64,000 nucleotides of DNA from Zhengella sp020637775. Its GTDB lineage: Bacteria; Pseudomonadota; Alphaproteobacteria; Rhizobiales; Rhizobiaceae. Below, piece by piece: positions 33,821 through 43,600 of the stretch. Location: NCBI RefSeq assembly GCF_041397485.1, contig NZ_JAWKWO010000001.1:1-64000 (forward strand), given 5' to 3'. The notes under the pieces were generated by a model. The model had not been told where the DNA came from and did no database searches. It was given only the letters and a program-made list of their open reading frames with translations. A program made the translations under genes and the position numbers. Numbering within the stretch: position 1 is the stretch's first letter; each line of letters starts with the position of its first letter.

Positions 33821-34163
33821 CGTTTCATCCCTCTTGTTTGCGTGATCGCATCTGAGGCAGCTTGAGCCACCTTTTCGTTGGTTACGTATGTGACAGTCTA
33901 TTTTGTAACTAACAAGGGGCGGCTCGATTCCGGGCGGTGAAAATCCGCCTTGCCGGGGGGCAGCCGGGAGCCGGCGCCAGCCGTTTGCGACGTCGCTTTT
34001 GACCATGATCCGATCCGGAAAATGTCGCGAAACGGCACAAATGGAACATGCGATGACGCAAATGGTATCGCACTGCACAATGAGAGATGATTACATAAGG
34101 AACATCAGGCGTTCGGATGCATTGCACCCGGACGCACAATCTCTTGACCGAACAGGTGCAGAA
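33821..34163. other. Intergenic regulatory region upstream of the MBL-monooxygenase-hmgA operon
   Basis: Apart from the operator candidate at 33880-33910, no gene is supported in this stretch. A frame open from 33999 to 34283 gives implausible sequence until its last 39 codons. Relative to its surroundings the region is AT-richer near 33890-33915 and 34080-34110, as expected for promoters. Confidence 0.5.
33880..33910. promoter_or_regulatory. Candidate operator, copy 2 of a 31-bp element (upstream of MBL operon)
   Basis: Begins GGTTACGTATGTGAC and ends ATTTTGTAAC. Same length, orientation and placement relative to a leftward start as the copy at 28192-28222. The outer GTTAC and GTAAC arms are inverted repeats. 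Probably bound by an unlinked regulator, as no regulator gene is adjacent. Confidence 0.6.
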
Positions 34164-34283
34164 ATGACCAGGGACCAGTGGATCCGCGAAATCAGCACGC
34201 GCGCAGCAACTTGGCATGCCCTGGCCGGTATTTACGTGGCGATCGTCGCCACGATGGTGCTGACCGGTATGTCGATGACGTGA
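34164..34283 (+). CDS. Possible small single-span membrane protein
   Basis: 39 codons from ATG 34164: a charged N terminus (MTRDQWIREISTR) and one hydrophobic segment (WHALAGIYVAIVATMVLTG). The ribosome site is weak (AGGTGCAG). I do not recognise a family. The positive-then-hydrophobic layout is protein-like, and a GC hairpin follows directly, but it could be chance. Confidence 0.3.
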   Translation: MTRDQWIREISTRAATWHALAGIYVAIVATMVLTGMSMT

Positions 34284-34295
34284 TTGCATGGTGAA

Positions 34296-34318
34296 ACGGC
34301 GGGCCGCCGGCCCGCCGT
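34296..34318. terminator. Terminator at the end of the peptide ABC operon
   Basis: Perfect 10-bp stem ACGGCGGGCC / GGCCCGCCGT with a 3-nt loop. Read leftward it ends in TTTCAC just past the ATPase stop, serving the leftward ABC operon; it may also end the small rightward frame. Confidence 0.65.
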
Positions 34319-34331
34319 CTCATCGTTTCGC

Positions 34332-35990
34332 TCAGGTATCCGCCGCTTCCCCGATATTATCGACGCCGCGCTCTTCCAGCAGCGTGGATAGCCAGTTCGG
34401 ATCCATCTCAGGCACCGACGACAGCAACAGGTCGGTATAGGGATGATGCGGCGGCGTGAACATCTCGTCCTTCGGCCCCTGCTCCACGACCTTGCCATGC
34501 TGCATCACCACCACCTCGTCCGCGATCGAGCGGACGGTGGCCAGGTCATGCGTGATGAACATGTAAGACAGGTTCAACTCGCGCTGGAGCTTGTCGAGCA
34601 GTTTGAGGATTCCCTCCGCGACAAGCTGGTCGAGCGCGCTCGTCACCTCGTCGCAAATGATGAACGAGGGCTCGGCCGCAAGGGCGCGGGCGATGCCGAT
34701 CCGCTGTTTCTGGCCACCTGACAGTTCGGTCGGGTAACGGTTGTAGTATTTCGACGGCTCCAGCTCGATCAGGTCGAGCAATTCGTCAACGCGGTTCTTC
34801 AGGTCGCCGCCCTGCAGACCCATGTAGAACTGCGCCGGGCGCCCGATGATCTCGCTGATGCGAACCTTCGGATTGAGTGCGGTGTCGGCCATCTGGTAGA
34901 TCATCTGGCACTGCCGCAACTGGTCCTTGGTGCGGTCCTTGTAGCTGGGGGGCAGCGGTTCGCCACGAGACAGGATCTGGCCCTTGAGCGGCGGCAACAA
35001 GCCGGTGATGCAGCGTGCGGTGGTTGACTTGCCGGAACCCGACTCGCCGACCACGGCTACCGTCATGCCCTCGTAGACATCGAAGGAAACATCATCCAGC
35101 ACCTTGGTGTCGCCATAGGCGGCGTCCACATGCTGCACGGAGATGACCGGCGCGACATTCGGATCGGTCGGGCGCGCCTTCTGCTCGCGCTTGAAGCTGC
35201 GCACCGCCCACAGGCTCTTGGTATATTCCTCCTGCGGGTTTTCCAGCATCTCGGCGGTCGGCGCCTCCTCGACCTCCTCGCCCTTCAGCAGAACCTTGAT
35301 GGTGTCGGCCATCTGGGCAACGACCGCCAGATCGTGAGTGATGTAGATCGCGGCGGTGTTGAACTGGTCCACGATGTCGCGAATGGCGGCCAGAACCTCG
35401 ATCTGGGTCGTCACGTCGAGCGCCGTGGTCGGCTCGTCGAAGATGATGAGATCCGGGCGGCAAGCCATGGCCATGGCAGTCATGGCCCGTTGAAGCTGGC
35501 CGCCGGACACCTGGTGCGGATAGCGGAAGCCGATCTCACCGGGATTGGGCAGGCGCAGGCGCTCATAGAGTTCCATCGCATCCTCTTGCGCTTCCACGCG
35601 TTTCTGGATGCGATAATGGAGCGGCGCTTCGGTGTGCTGGTCGATGATCTTGTGCGCCGGATTGAAGGATGCCGCCGCCGACTGCGCCACATAGGCAATG
35701 CGCGATCCGCGCAGGGCCCGCAGCGCCGATTTCGGCGTCGTGGTCAATTCCATGCCATCGAACTCGATGGAACCACCCGATATCCGGCAGCCATCGCGTG
35801 CGAAGCCCATGGCGGCAAGCCCGATGGTGGACTTGCCCGCCCCCGACTCGCCGATGAGGCCCAGAACTTCGCCGCGATGGAGCGTGAGGTCGACGCCGTG
35901 GACGATCTCGAACCATTTCTCGTCGGCATAGGCCTCGATGCGCAGATCCTGGATTTTCAGCAGGACGTCTTTTTTCTTTTCACTTGCCAT
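34332..35990 (-). CDS. Peptide ABC transporter ATPase, two ATP-binding domains fused (DppD-DppF type)
   Basis: 552 residues with two complete ABC modules. Module 1: Walker A GESGAGKST (about residue 48), signature VSGGQLQRAM, Walker B LIIFDEPTTALD. Module 2: Walker A GESGSGKST (about 317), signature LSGGQKQRIG, Walker B FIICDEVTSALD. It powers import through the two permeases encoded just upstream. Fused DppDF-type ATPases are common in this transporter group. Its start is 4 nt after the upstream permease stop. Last gene of the operon. Confidence 0.93.
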   Translation of the reverse strand: MASEKKKDVLLKIQDLRIEAYADEKWFEIVHGVDLTLHRGEVLGLIGESGAGKSTIGLAAMGFARDGCRISGGSIEFDGMELTTTPKSALRALRGSRIAYVAQSAAASFNPAHKIIDQHTEAPLHYRIQKRVEAQEDAMELYERLRLPNPGEIGFRYPHQVSGGQLQRAMTAMAMACRPDLIIFDEPTTALDVTTQIEVLAAIRDIVDQFNTAAIYITHDLAVVAQMADTIKVLLKGEEVEEAPTAEMLENPQEEYTKSLWAVRSFKREQKARPTDPNVAPVISVQHVDAAYGDTKVLDDVSFDVYEGMTVAVVGESGSGKSTTARCITGLLPPLKGQILSRGEPLPPSYKDRTKDQLRQCQMIYQMADTALNPKVRISEIIGRPAQFYMGLQGGDLKNRVDELLDLIELEPSKYYNRYPTELSGGQKQRIGIARALAAEPSFIICDEVTSALDQLVAEGILKLLDKLQRELNLSYMFITHDLATVRSIADEVVVMQHGKVVEQGPKDEMFTPPHHPYTDLLLSSVPEMDPNWLSTLLEERGVDNIGEAADT

Positions 35991-35994
35991 TGGA

Positions 35995-37056
35995 TCATTC
36001 CTTCAAGCCGGAGGAGCGATAGAGCATCCAGTCGACCACGAAGTTCACCGCGACGGTGAGCAGCGCGATGGCCGCGGCCGGGATGAGCGGCGTGATTTCA
36101 CCGAACGAGATCAGCGTTGCGTTCTCGCGCACCATGGAGCCCCAGTCGGCGGTCGGCGGCTGGATGCCGAGACCGAGGAAGGACAGGCCGGCGATCAGCA
36201 GGAAGACGAAGCAGAATTCCAGGCCGAATTCGGCGATCAGCGGTGCGGTCGAATTGGGCAGGATTTCGCGTCGTATGAGATACCACGTTCCCTCCCCGCG
36301 CAGCTTTGCCGCCTCGATATAGTCCATGACCACGACATTGCCGGCCACGGCGCGGGTGAGACGGAAGACGCGCGGCGAATAGATCACGCCGACGACGATG
36401 ACGATCACCAGCAGGTTGGTGCCGAAGATCGACAGCATGAGCAGCGCGAAGATGAGCGACGGCACCGACATCACGATGTCCGCAACACGGCCCATGACCT
36501 GGTCGAACCAGCCACCCCTGGTGGCTGCCAGAAGGCCGGCCAGCGCGCCCATGAAGAAGGCAAGGCCGGTTGCAACGAGGGCCAGGCCGACCGAGTTGCG
36601 CGCACCGAAGATGATGCGGCTGAACATGTCGCGGCCGAGCTGGTCGGCGCCGAGCAGCATGTTCTGGTCCGGCGGCGCGAAGGAAGATGCGATCACTTCG
36701 GCCTCGCCATGGGGCGCGATGACCGGGGCGAAAATCCCAGCAACCGCATAGATGAAGATGACGAACATGCCGAAGCTGGCGGTCAGCGGTGCTGTCCGCA
36801 ATTCCTTCGAAATGCGTTCAGGGGTGAGGATGACGAGGAATTCCTTGAACGCGTAGGCCATGCCCGCGGCCAGCGCCAGGGCGCCGACACCAATGGTGAT
36901 GGCACGTAAGCCGCCGATGCCGCCGACAATGCCGACGACGATGGAAATCAGCGTCAGCCCGAACAGGATCAGGAACGGTTCGCGCCGCTTGTAATAGGCC
37001 GCGACGCAGGATGCGGCGATGAGAAGGCTGTAATAGCCGATGACAAACATGTTCAT
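35995..37056 (-). CDS. Peptide ABC transporter permease, DppC-like, with extra N-terminal helices
   Basis: 353 residues. The C-terminal 260 residues are a DppC/OppC permease: GADQLGRDMFSRIIFGARNSV, then the EAA loop DYIEAAKLRGEGTWYLIRREILPN. About 65 residues at the N terminus are unusual, with two or three additional hydrophobic segments (FVIGYYSLLIAASCVAAYY; FLILFGLTLISIVVGIVGG; ITIGVGALALAAGMAYAF) before the normal first helix. Family members are usually about 290 residues. The extension is in frame with good codon use, so it looks real. Confidence 0.9.
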   Translation of the reverse strand: MNMFVIGYYSLLIAASCVAAYYKRREPFLILFGLTLISIVVGIVGGIGGLRAITIGVGALALAAGMAYAFKEFLVILTPERISKELRTAPLTASFGMFVIFIYAVAGIFAPVIAPHGEAEVIASSFAPPDQNMLLGADQLGRDMFSRIIFGARNSVGLALVATGLAFFMGALAGLLAATRGGWFDQVMGRVADIVMSVPSLIFALLMLSIFGTNLLVIVIVVGVIYSPRVFRLTRAVAGNVVVMDYIEAAKLRGEGTWYLIRREILPNSTAPLIAEFGLEFCFVFLLIAGLSFLGLGIQPPTADWGSMVRENATLISFGEITPLIPAAAIALLTVAVNFVVDWMLYRSSGLKE

Positions 37057-37068
37057 GGCTGCCCTCCC

Positions 37069-38025
37069 TTATTTCGGATGCCGCAGACGGGGGTTCGTCA
37101 GGATCGCCCCGACATCCGCCAGCAGGTTCAACAGGATGAATGTCGCGGCGAAGATCAGGCAGCAGGCCTGCACAACCGGGAAATCCCGCTTCGAGACCGC
37201 ATCGACCAGAAGCTGGCCGACGCCCGGATAGACGAACACGACCTCGACCAGGACGACGCCGGTGATCAGGTAGGCCAGGTTCAGGGCAACGACGTTGATG
37301 ATCGGCGCCCAGGCATTCGGCAAGGCGTGGTGCGTGATCACCTTCCAGGCCGGCGCGCCCTTCAGCCTTGCCATCTCGATATAGGGCGATGACAGGAGGT
37401 TGATGATGGCGGCACGCGTCATGCGCATCATGTGCGCCGTCACCACCAGAACGAGGGTCAGGGCCGGAAGGAAGGTGCGGTGCAGGATGTCGATGAAGCT
37501 CATGCCCGGTTGCAGGCTGGCGATGGCCGGGAATGCATTGGTACGCACCGCCAGATAGAGGATGAGGACGTAGCCGAGGAAAAATTCCGGCGACGAGATG
37601 GACGTCAGCGTGAGCACGTTGGCGACGCGGTCAAAGGCCGTGTTGCGCCACAGGGCGACGATGACGCCGAGAATGATGGCGAACGGTACGGCGATGACGG
37701 CCGCATAGGTTGCCAGGAAAAGCGTGTTCATGAAACGTGGCCCGATGGCCGCGCTCACGCGCTCTCCCGAGACGAGCGATGTGCCGAAATCTCCTGTCAC
37801 GGCTCCCCCGAGCCATTGCAGGTAGCGCACGACCGCAGGCTGGTTCAGCCCCATCTGTTCGCGCAGCGCAGCGACCGTTTCAGGTGTCGCACTCTGCCCC
37901 AGGACCGCCTCGGCAATGTCGCCGGGCAACAGTTCGACGGCGAAGAAGATCAGGATTGAAACAACGAAAAGCGTCAGCAGGCCGAGCCCGAGCCGCTTGG
38001 CGACAAGAGATACGATGTCCCCCAT
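37069..38025 (-). CDS. Peptide ABC transporter permease, DppB-like
   Basis: About 318 residues, six membrane segments. N terminus VAKRLGLGLLTLFVVSILIFF is the usual DppB first helix; LLPGDIAEAVLGQSATPETV and LREQMGLNQP are family hallmarks, and the EAA loop is EMARLKGAPAWKVITHHALPNA. ATG 38025 is chosen; the longer frame would run through an intergenic palindrome. Twelve nt separate its stop from the DppC-like start. Confidence 0.92.
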   Translation of the reverse strand: MGDIVSLVAKRLGLGLLTLFVVSILIFFAVELLPGDIAEAVLGQSATPETVAALREQMGLNQPAVVRYLQWLGGAVTGDFGTSLVSGERVSAAIGPRFMNTLFLATYAAVIAVPFAIILGVIVALWRNTAFDRVANVLTLTSISSPEFFLGYVLILYLAVRTNAFPAIASLQPGMSFIDILHRTFLPALTLVLVVTAHMMRMTRAAIINLLSSPYIEMARLKGAPAWKVITHHALPNAWAPIINVVALNLAYLITGVVLVEVVFVYPGVGQLLVDAVSKRDFPVVQACCLIFAATFILLNLLADVGAILTNPRLRHPK

Positions 38026-38095
38026 GACCGAGTGTCCCTTCTTTCCGGAGCGTCCCTTGCCAGGCCAGGCCGGCAGGCGCTCCATTTTCTTGTTT

Positions 38096-38115
38096 CCCGC
38101 GCCTGCAGGCGCGGG
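38096..38115. repeat. Perfect 20-nt palindrome in the binding protein-permease gap
   Basis: CCCGCGCCTGCAGGCGCGGG lies between the binding-protein stop and the permease start, and can fold as a GC-rich hairpin in the operon messenger. Such intercistronic hairpins commonly protect the binding-protein part of the message. Confidence 0.7.
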
Positions 38116-38235
38116 TCCGGTGTCCACTTTCACTGGGATTGCGTTGTGAACCCCGGAAAGACTGCCCCTTTCCCTGCGTCACGGCAAGCCCGCCGCCCGA
38201 AGGCACAGGCTGCTTGGCCGCCACGGGAATGCCCC

Positions 38236-38294
38236 GGCCGCGTGTTGCGGCCAGGGCGTATCGGCTTGCGCGGCAGGGGTGCATGCCCCCTGCC
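38236..38294 (-). terminator. Intercistronic hairpins just after the binding-protein gene
   Basis: Two hairpins: GGCCGC / GCGGCC at 38236-38252 and GGCAGGGG / CCCCTGCC at 38272-38294, the latter 13 nt past the binding-protein stop. No T run, so partial termination or 3'-end protection is more likely than full termination, as in many binding-protein-dependent transporters. Confidence 0.5.
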
Positions 38295-38306
38295 CGCGGG
38301 TCATTG

Positions 38307-39920
38307 TCAGCTGAACCACCAGCGGCTCGGCGCGCGTGCGCCGTCACAGGCCCAGCTTGCGGCCAGCTGGTCGCCATGCATGACGTTGGAGCGGCGGGCG
38401 AAGACGAAGTTGTTGAAGAACGGAATGATCGTTCCACCATCGTCACGCATGAGCATGCACATTTCGTGGTACATCTCGGCGCGCTTCGTATCGTCCAGCT
38501 CCGACTTGGCCATCAGCAGCAGTTCGTTGAACCGGGGATTCTTCCAATGGCTCTCGTTCCAGGCTGCATCCTTGCTGTAGGCGAGCGTGAACATGACATC
38601 CGGCGTCGGACGCGCGCCCCAGGAAACGGCGGTGAACGGCTTCTTCAACCAGACGTCGGAATAATAGCCATCGTTGGGCTCACGCACGACCTTGATGTTG
38701 ATGCCGGCCTGCTTGGCCTGCTCTGCATAAAGGACGCACATGTCCACGGCGCCGGAGAAGACGCTGTCGGCGGTCGAGAGGCTGACGGAGAGGTTTTCCG
38801 CACCGGCCTTCTTGAGAAGCGACCTGGCCTGATCCGGATCGTACTCGCGCTGCGGGATGTCTTCAGGCCAGTAGGGCTGCACGGGCGACAGATGGAAATC
38901 GTTGCCCTTGGTGGCGGCGCCGAACGCGATCTTCTCGACGATCTCGTCGCGGTTCATGGCGAGCTTGAGCGCGTTGCGCACGTCGACATTGTCGAAAGGC
39001 GCGGTGTCGCAGAACATCGGCATGGTGATCGCCGCGCCCGAGGGCACATTGTCCACCTTGATGTTCGGATTGCGCTCCAGAAGGCTCAGCGTCTTGAGCT
39101 CCACCAGCGAGATACAGTCCACATCACCGGTGACGAGCGCCGTCTGGCGCGCATTCGGATCGTTGAGGATAATCATCTCGACCTTGTCGAAATAGGCGCC
39201 CTCGCCGTGCCAGCCTTCGTTGCGGCTGAGCGACCAGCTGACGCCGAATTCGCCATTGTCGATCTTGTAGGGGCCGCAACCGTCGCCCGACTGCCAGTCG
39301 ATCGTGCCGTCGTCATTGGCCGGGCAGATGGCCAGATGGTAGTCGGTCATCAGCCACGGCAGGTCGGCAATGCCGCGCGCCAGGGTGACGACGACAGCAT
39401 GATCGCCATCGGCCTTCACGTCGGTCACGTCGGTCAGCAGGGCCTTGGCCGCGGACGTCGTCTTGTCGCCGCGATGATGGTTGATGGATGCCACGACATC
39501 CTTCGCCGTAACCTTGTTGCCACTCTTGGCGAAGGTCGCATTCTCGTTGAGCTTGAAGGTCCATTCGGCGGCATCCGGCGTCGCCGACCATTCGGTGGCG
39601 AGATCCGGTCCGAGCGAATTGTCCGGATTGATCATCGTCAGATAGCTACGATACTGATGCGCCAGGAAGATCATCTGGCGGGTCACATAGGTGCCAGGAT
39701 CGTGGGTATCGGACGTGTTGCCGTCATGAACACCCCAGCGGAACGTTCCGCCGCGCTTGGGCGCCTGGGCATGGGCCGTGGTCGTCCACAGGCCGCTGGC
39801 CGTGGATGCAGTCAGGCCGGCGGCCATCGTCCAGGACATGAACTCGCGGCGCGACACGCGGCCCAGCCGCGCCTCCTGCGCAATGCGGTCGATAAGTTGC
39901 TGATCGGATCCCTTTGACAT
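38307..39920 (-). CDS. Peptide/dipeptide-type ABC transporter substrate-binding protein, Tat-exported
   Basis: 537 residues, SBP_bac_5 family. ATG 39920 follows a strong AGGAGGAACC site. The N terminus has about 25 charged residues before a twin-arginine signal (SRREFMSWTMAAG) cleaved near AHAQA. Then GGTFRWGVHDGNTSDTHDP starts the mature fold; DVKADGDHAVVVTLARGIADLP, GCGPYKIDNGEFG and YDPDQARSLLKKAG follow family positions. First gene of the operon with both permeases and the fused ATPase, so the transporter is complete. Paralogous to the lone binding protein at 428-2005. Confidence 0.93.
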   Translation of the reverse strand: MSKGSDQQLIDRIAQEARLGRVSRREFMSWTMAAGLTASTASGLWTTTAHAQAPKRGGTFRWGVHDGNTSDTHDPGTYVTRQMIFLAHQYRSYLTMINPDNSLGPDLATEWSATPDAAEWTFKLNENATFAKSGNKVTAKDVVASINHHRGDKTTSAAKALLTDVTDVKADGDHAVVVTLARGIADLPWLMTDYHLAICPANDDGTIDWQSGDGCGPYKIDNGEFGVSWSLSRNEGWHGEGAYFDKVEMIILNDPNARQTALVTGDVDCISLVELKTLSLLERNPNIKVDNVPSGAAITMPMFCDTAPFDNVDVRNALKLAMNRDEIVEKIAFGAATKGNDFHLSPVQPYWPEDIPQREYDPDQARSLLKKAGAENLSVSLSTADSVFSGAVDMCVLYAEQAKQAGINIKVVREPNDGYYSDVWLKKPFTAVSWGARPTPDVMFTLAYSKDAAWNESHWKNPRFNELLLMAKSELDDTKRAEMYHEMCMLMRDDGGTIIPFFNNFVFARRSNVMHGDQLAASWACDGARAPSRWWFS

Positions 39921-40652
39921 GGTTCCTCCTTCGGTTCCCTTTGGCTTGGCGGCCGGCCAGGCGGCCGCATGGTGCACGTTGAAGCGGTCCGGCCCATGAC
40001 GCACCATGGCCCCGGAATGAATTCGTGCTGACCCGATGGAAGCATGTGAGAGATCAAACGTCCAGTGCAACACTATAATTCGCCACCGGAAATTCGCATG
40101 GCACCGATTTTGCATTCCAGATTCACAAGAATAACATGCCGTAGTTTTACTTATAAAAAGCCTCTCAACAAATATATTCTCCTTTTGATTGCGATGTCGA
40201 CAGGTCAATTATTTTGCCTTATTTCTTTTCTTTCATCGTCCATGGCTTGAAGGGCCCATGCCGTATCCGCTGACGGAGGGGAATGGGGCTGCCTGTCCCG
40301 CGGACTGCAAGTTCTTGCAAGTGTTCAACCTGAGATACGAAAAGTCGCGACGCGCTCAACTGCATTTTTGATGCAACGCATTTTCTTCATCTCCGGATAG
40401 CCGAATCGGCGCATGGAAACTACTCCCGGTTGCAAATTCCAAGGTTGCGTGCCCGGCGCAAACCGCTCAGCCCTTCATGTCGGGCAAAGACACGCGGAAC
40501 CGGCCGCATGGGCAAAGGCACTGCCATCCGCCTCGGCTTCCGAGACCCCTTCGCGGTTCGGATCAGAGATGGTGCGAAGTTTATGGTCAGTCCCATTGCC
40601 AATGTATTTCCTGTCATATTAACATTAGGTGGGGCTTAAGAGGGATGGGACG
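39921..40652. other. Long intergenic region between divergent genes, no supported gene
   Basis: Several overlapping frames of 60-70 codons occur, but none has a ribosome site or protein-like composition. The stretch 40060-40260 is clearly AT-richer than the surrounding DNA (for example CTTATAAAAAGCCTC and CAACAAATATATTCTCC). It should hold the promoters of the leftward ABC operon and of the rightward repeat protein (TTGCCA at 40596 and TATTAA at 40617 are weak candidates for the latter). Confidence 0.5.
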
Positions 40653-43600
40653 ATGGCGGCTCATAATATTTTTTCTCATAGCCCGGAAGAAAACATTCAG
40701 CGGCTTTACGAATATACACTGCACCGGCCGGCAACTGGCCAGGAAGTGCTCGATGCGCTTGAAATGCGCACGGCCGGCAGCAGTTATGAGAGTATTTTCA
40801 ACGCGCTATTGTCCAGCGACGAAATGACGGGTGTCGTCTTCCGCGTGGTGCGATTGTATGAGGGCGTTTTCGGCAGGAAGCCCGACCACGGAGGTCTGAC
40901 CTATTGGAGTGACGTCTATCGTCACGTGCTGGAGTCGAATCCGCTGGAGACGGACAAGAACAATCTCATCACGAGCATTCAAGACTGGCTCGACCCGACA
41001 CGAACCGACGAATTCGCCGAACGCTACGGCACCAATCCGACAGACCTGGAATTCACGACCAATCTGTACAGGAACATCCTGGGCCGGGAACCCGATCCGG
41101 GCGGCCTGAACTACTGGGTCGGGCAGCTTGCCGTTCTGACCCGGGAACAGCTCGTGATCGAGTTCACTGAATCCGTTGAATTCATTTCGAGAAGCAACGA
41201 CGCCATCGTGCAGTTTGCGTATAATGGCTTTCTGGGTGCCGAGGATTTCGAAGGCAGTCTGCTGCCGCCCAATCCCTCCCCGGCCGAAGGCCAGCTTGTC
41301 ATTGCCGTCGATCAACCGGGCATGGGGCAGGAACTGGCCACGCTGGTTGGCGATGAACTGGTTCCCGTCGGCAATATCCAGCCGGGTACGGATTCCGGCC
41401 AGGCCGGGGAATTCGGCTTTGCCATGCTTGATGGCGGTTTCTACACCTATGCGGAAACGGGCGCCGCCACCTACCTTGCCGAGTTCCTCGGCAAGTCGTT
41501 CGATCCCGTGACCCCGGGTGCCGGACTGCCGGCCATCTATACGCCTGGAACCCTCTACGGCTATATCGAGTATGAAGGCACACTCTACTTCGTCGGCTAC
41601 AATGGCGTCACCGGTCCGGAACTCTACAGCTATGACGGCAGCACCATGGAACTGGTGGGCGAAATCGCGCCCGGACCTGCCGCCGGCATGCAAACCGACT
41701 ATGAAATCAGAGGTTTGAGCGGCTTTGTGGAGTTTCAGGGGGCTGTCTATTTCGAAGGAGTCACGGGCACGCATGGCAAGGAACTGTACCGCTTCGACGG
41801 CAATACAATAGAACGCGTCACCGATATCAATCCCGGGACGGGTTCGGCCAATATCGGCGCCTATAGTGGCTACATCCTCTACGACAACAAGCTCTTCTTC
41901 TCAGCCGACGACGGCAGCAGCGGCCGCGAATTGTGGTCTTTCGATGGCCAGACCGCCACCATGGTTGCCGACATCGACGCCGGCCCCGGGAATGGCTTGC
42001 CCAATGAGGACGGAATTCTCACCACGCATGACGGCTACCTTTTCTTCACCGCCCACGATCCCGTCAATGGGCTGGAACTGCGCCGCTACGATGGCACGGA
42101 TATCGTCACATACGATCTTGAACCCGGTGCGGCCGGTGCGTTCGACAACATCGAACAGGCATGGGGTGACTATGCCGGCGACCTGTATTTCTCGGCACGG
42201 ACGGCGTCGACCGGCGCCGAACTCTTCCGCTACAGCAACGGGACCGTCGAACTGGTCAGCGACATAGAGCCCAATTCGCCGGATTCATTTGCTGGCAAAC
42301 CGACCGGTTTTGCGGTGCTCGACGACATCCTCTATTTCTCGGCATACCGGCCCGTCACCGGCTACGAGATTTACCAGTACAATGGCAGCGTCGCTTCGCT
42401 GGCATTCGACATATCGCCCGGTGCGAGCTGGAGCACATCCTCGACATCGATTTTCGAGGTCGTGGATGGTCGGCTGATCTTCGATGCCTGGGAAGACGGC
42501 TACACGAAGCTGTTTGCCTATGACGGTACGAACCTCACCAATATCGGCTTGTTCGGGAATGTGAACGGCAGCGTCGAGAGCAGCAACCCTGTGGCTTACG
42601 ATGGCATGACCCTGGTTGGAATCGCGACCCCTGCCCTGGGCTACGAGCCCTACCTGATGACCCCCGGCGGCCTGCAACTGATCGGCGACTTCATTCCCGG
42701 AACCGGTTCCAGCCGCCCCTTCACCTATGGGCACGCCGTCTACGATGGCGATCTCTATTTCGGCATGGAGGGCTCCGGCGTCGGCTACGAATTGTACCGC
42801 TATGACGGCACGGATGTCACGCTTGTCGAAAACATCCGCAGTGGCGGCGCCGATCCCAATGTCGGGTTCGGCAGCGGCTTTGCCAACCATGACGGCAAGC
42901 TCTTCTTTTCCGCCATCAGCACGAGTTCGGGCTATGAGCTTTTCTCCTATGACGGCACCAGCGTGGAGATGGTGTTCGAGCAGACACCCGACACCACAGG
43001 GGCTGCGCCTGGCAGGAATACCGGGTTGATCTCGCTGGGCGACAAGCTGATTTTCGATCTGGATATCGACGGTCTTGGCAATGAACTCTATGCCTATGAC
43101 GGGACCGACGTGGAACTCGTGGCGGACATCAATGCCGGTTCCGGCGACGCCTTCGCCTTCAATGGCTTCCAGTACGCCATCCTCGACGGTCTCCTGATCT
43201 TCGGCGCTACCGACGAGACCGGTGACAGCGAATTGTGGACCTATGACGGAACCGATGTCGAGCAGTTCGACATCTATGCCACCGGTTCGTCGCGTGCCGG
43301 ACAGAACGGGTTTTTCACGTTCGAAGATCGCATCCTGTTTTCCGCACGAACGGATTTCGGGCAGGAGGTCGTTGTCTTCGACGGTACGTCCCTGGAAGTG
43401 ATCGACGTCTTCGCCGGTGGCGGCAGCAGCAATCTCTTTAGCGGTGGCGCGATCGAATATGGTGGAAAGCTGTATTTCTCCGGCCGCGTTGACACGGCCA
43501 GCAATTTCGAACTGCTGGTCTATGACGGAACGAACGTCACTGTGGCCGCTGATATCAATTCGGGTAGCGGCTCGTCCGATGCCGGGGAAAACAGCGGTTT

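Noticed and set aside
40065..40639. Several overlapping 60-70 codon frames in the intergenic region before the repeat protein
   Set aside because: No ribosome sites, no shared family features, and mutually overlapping in different frames.
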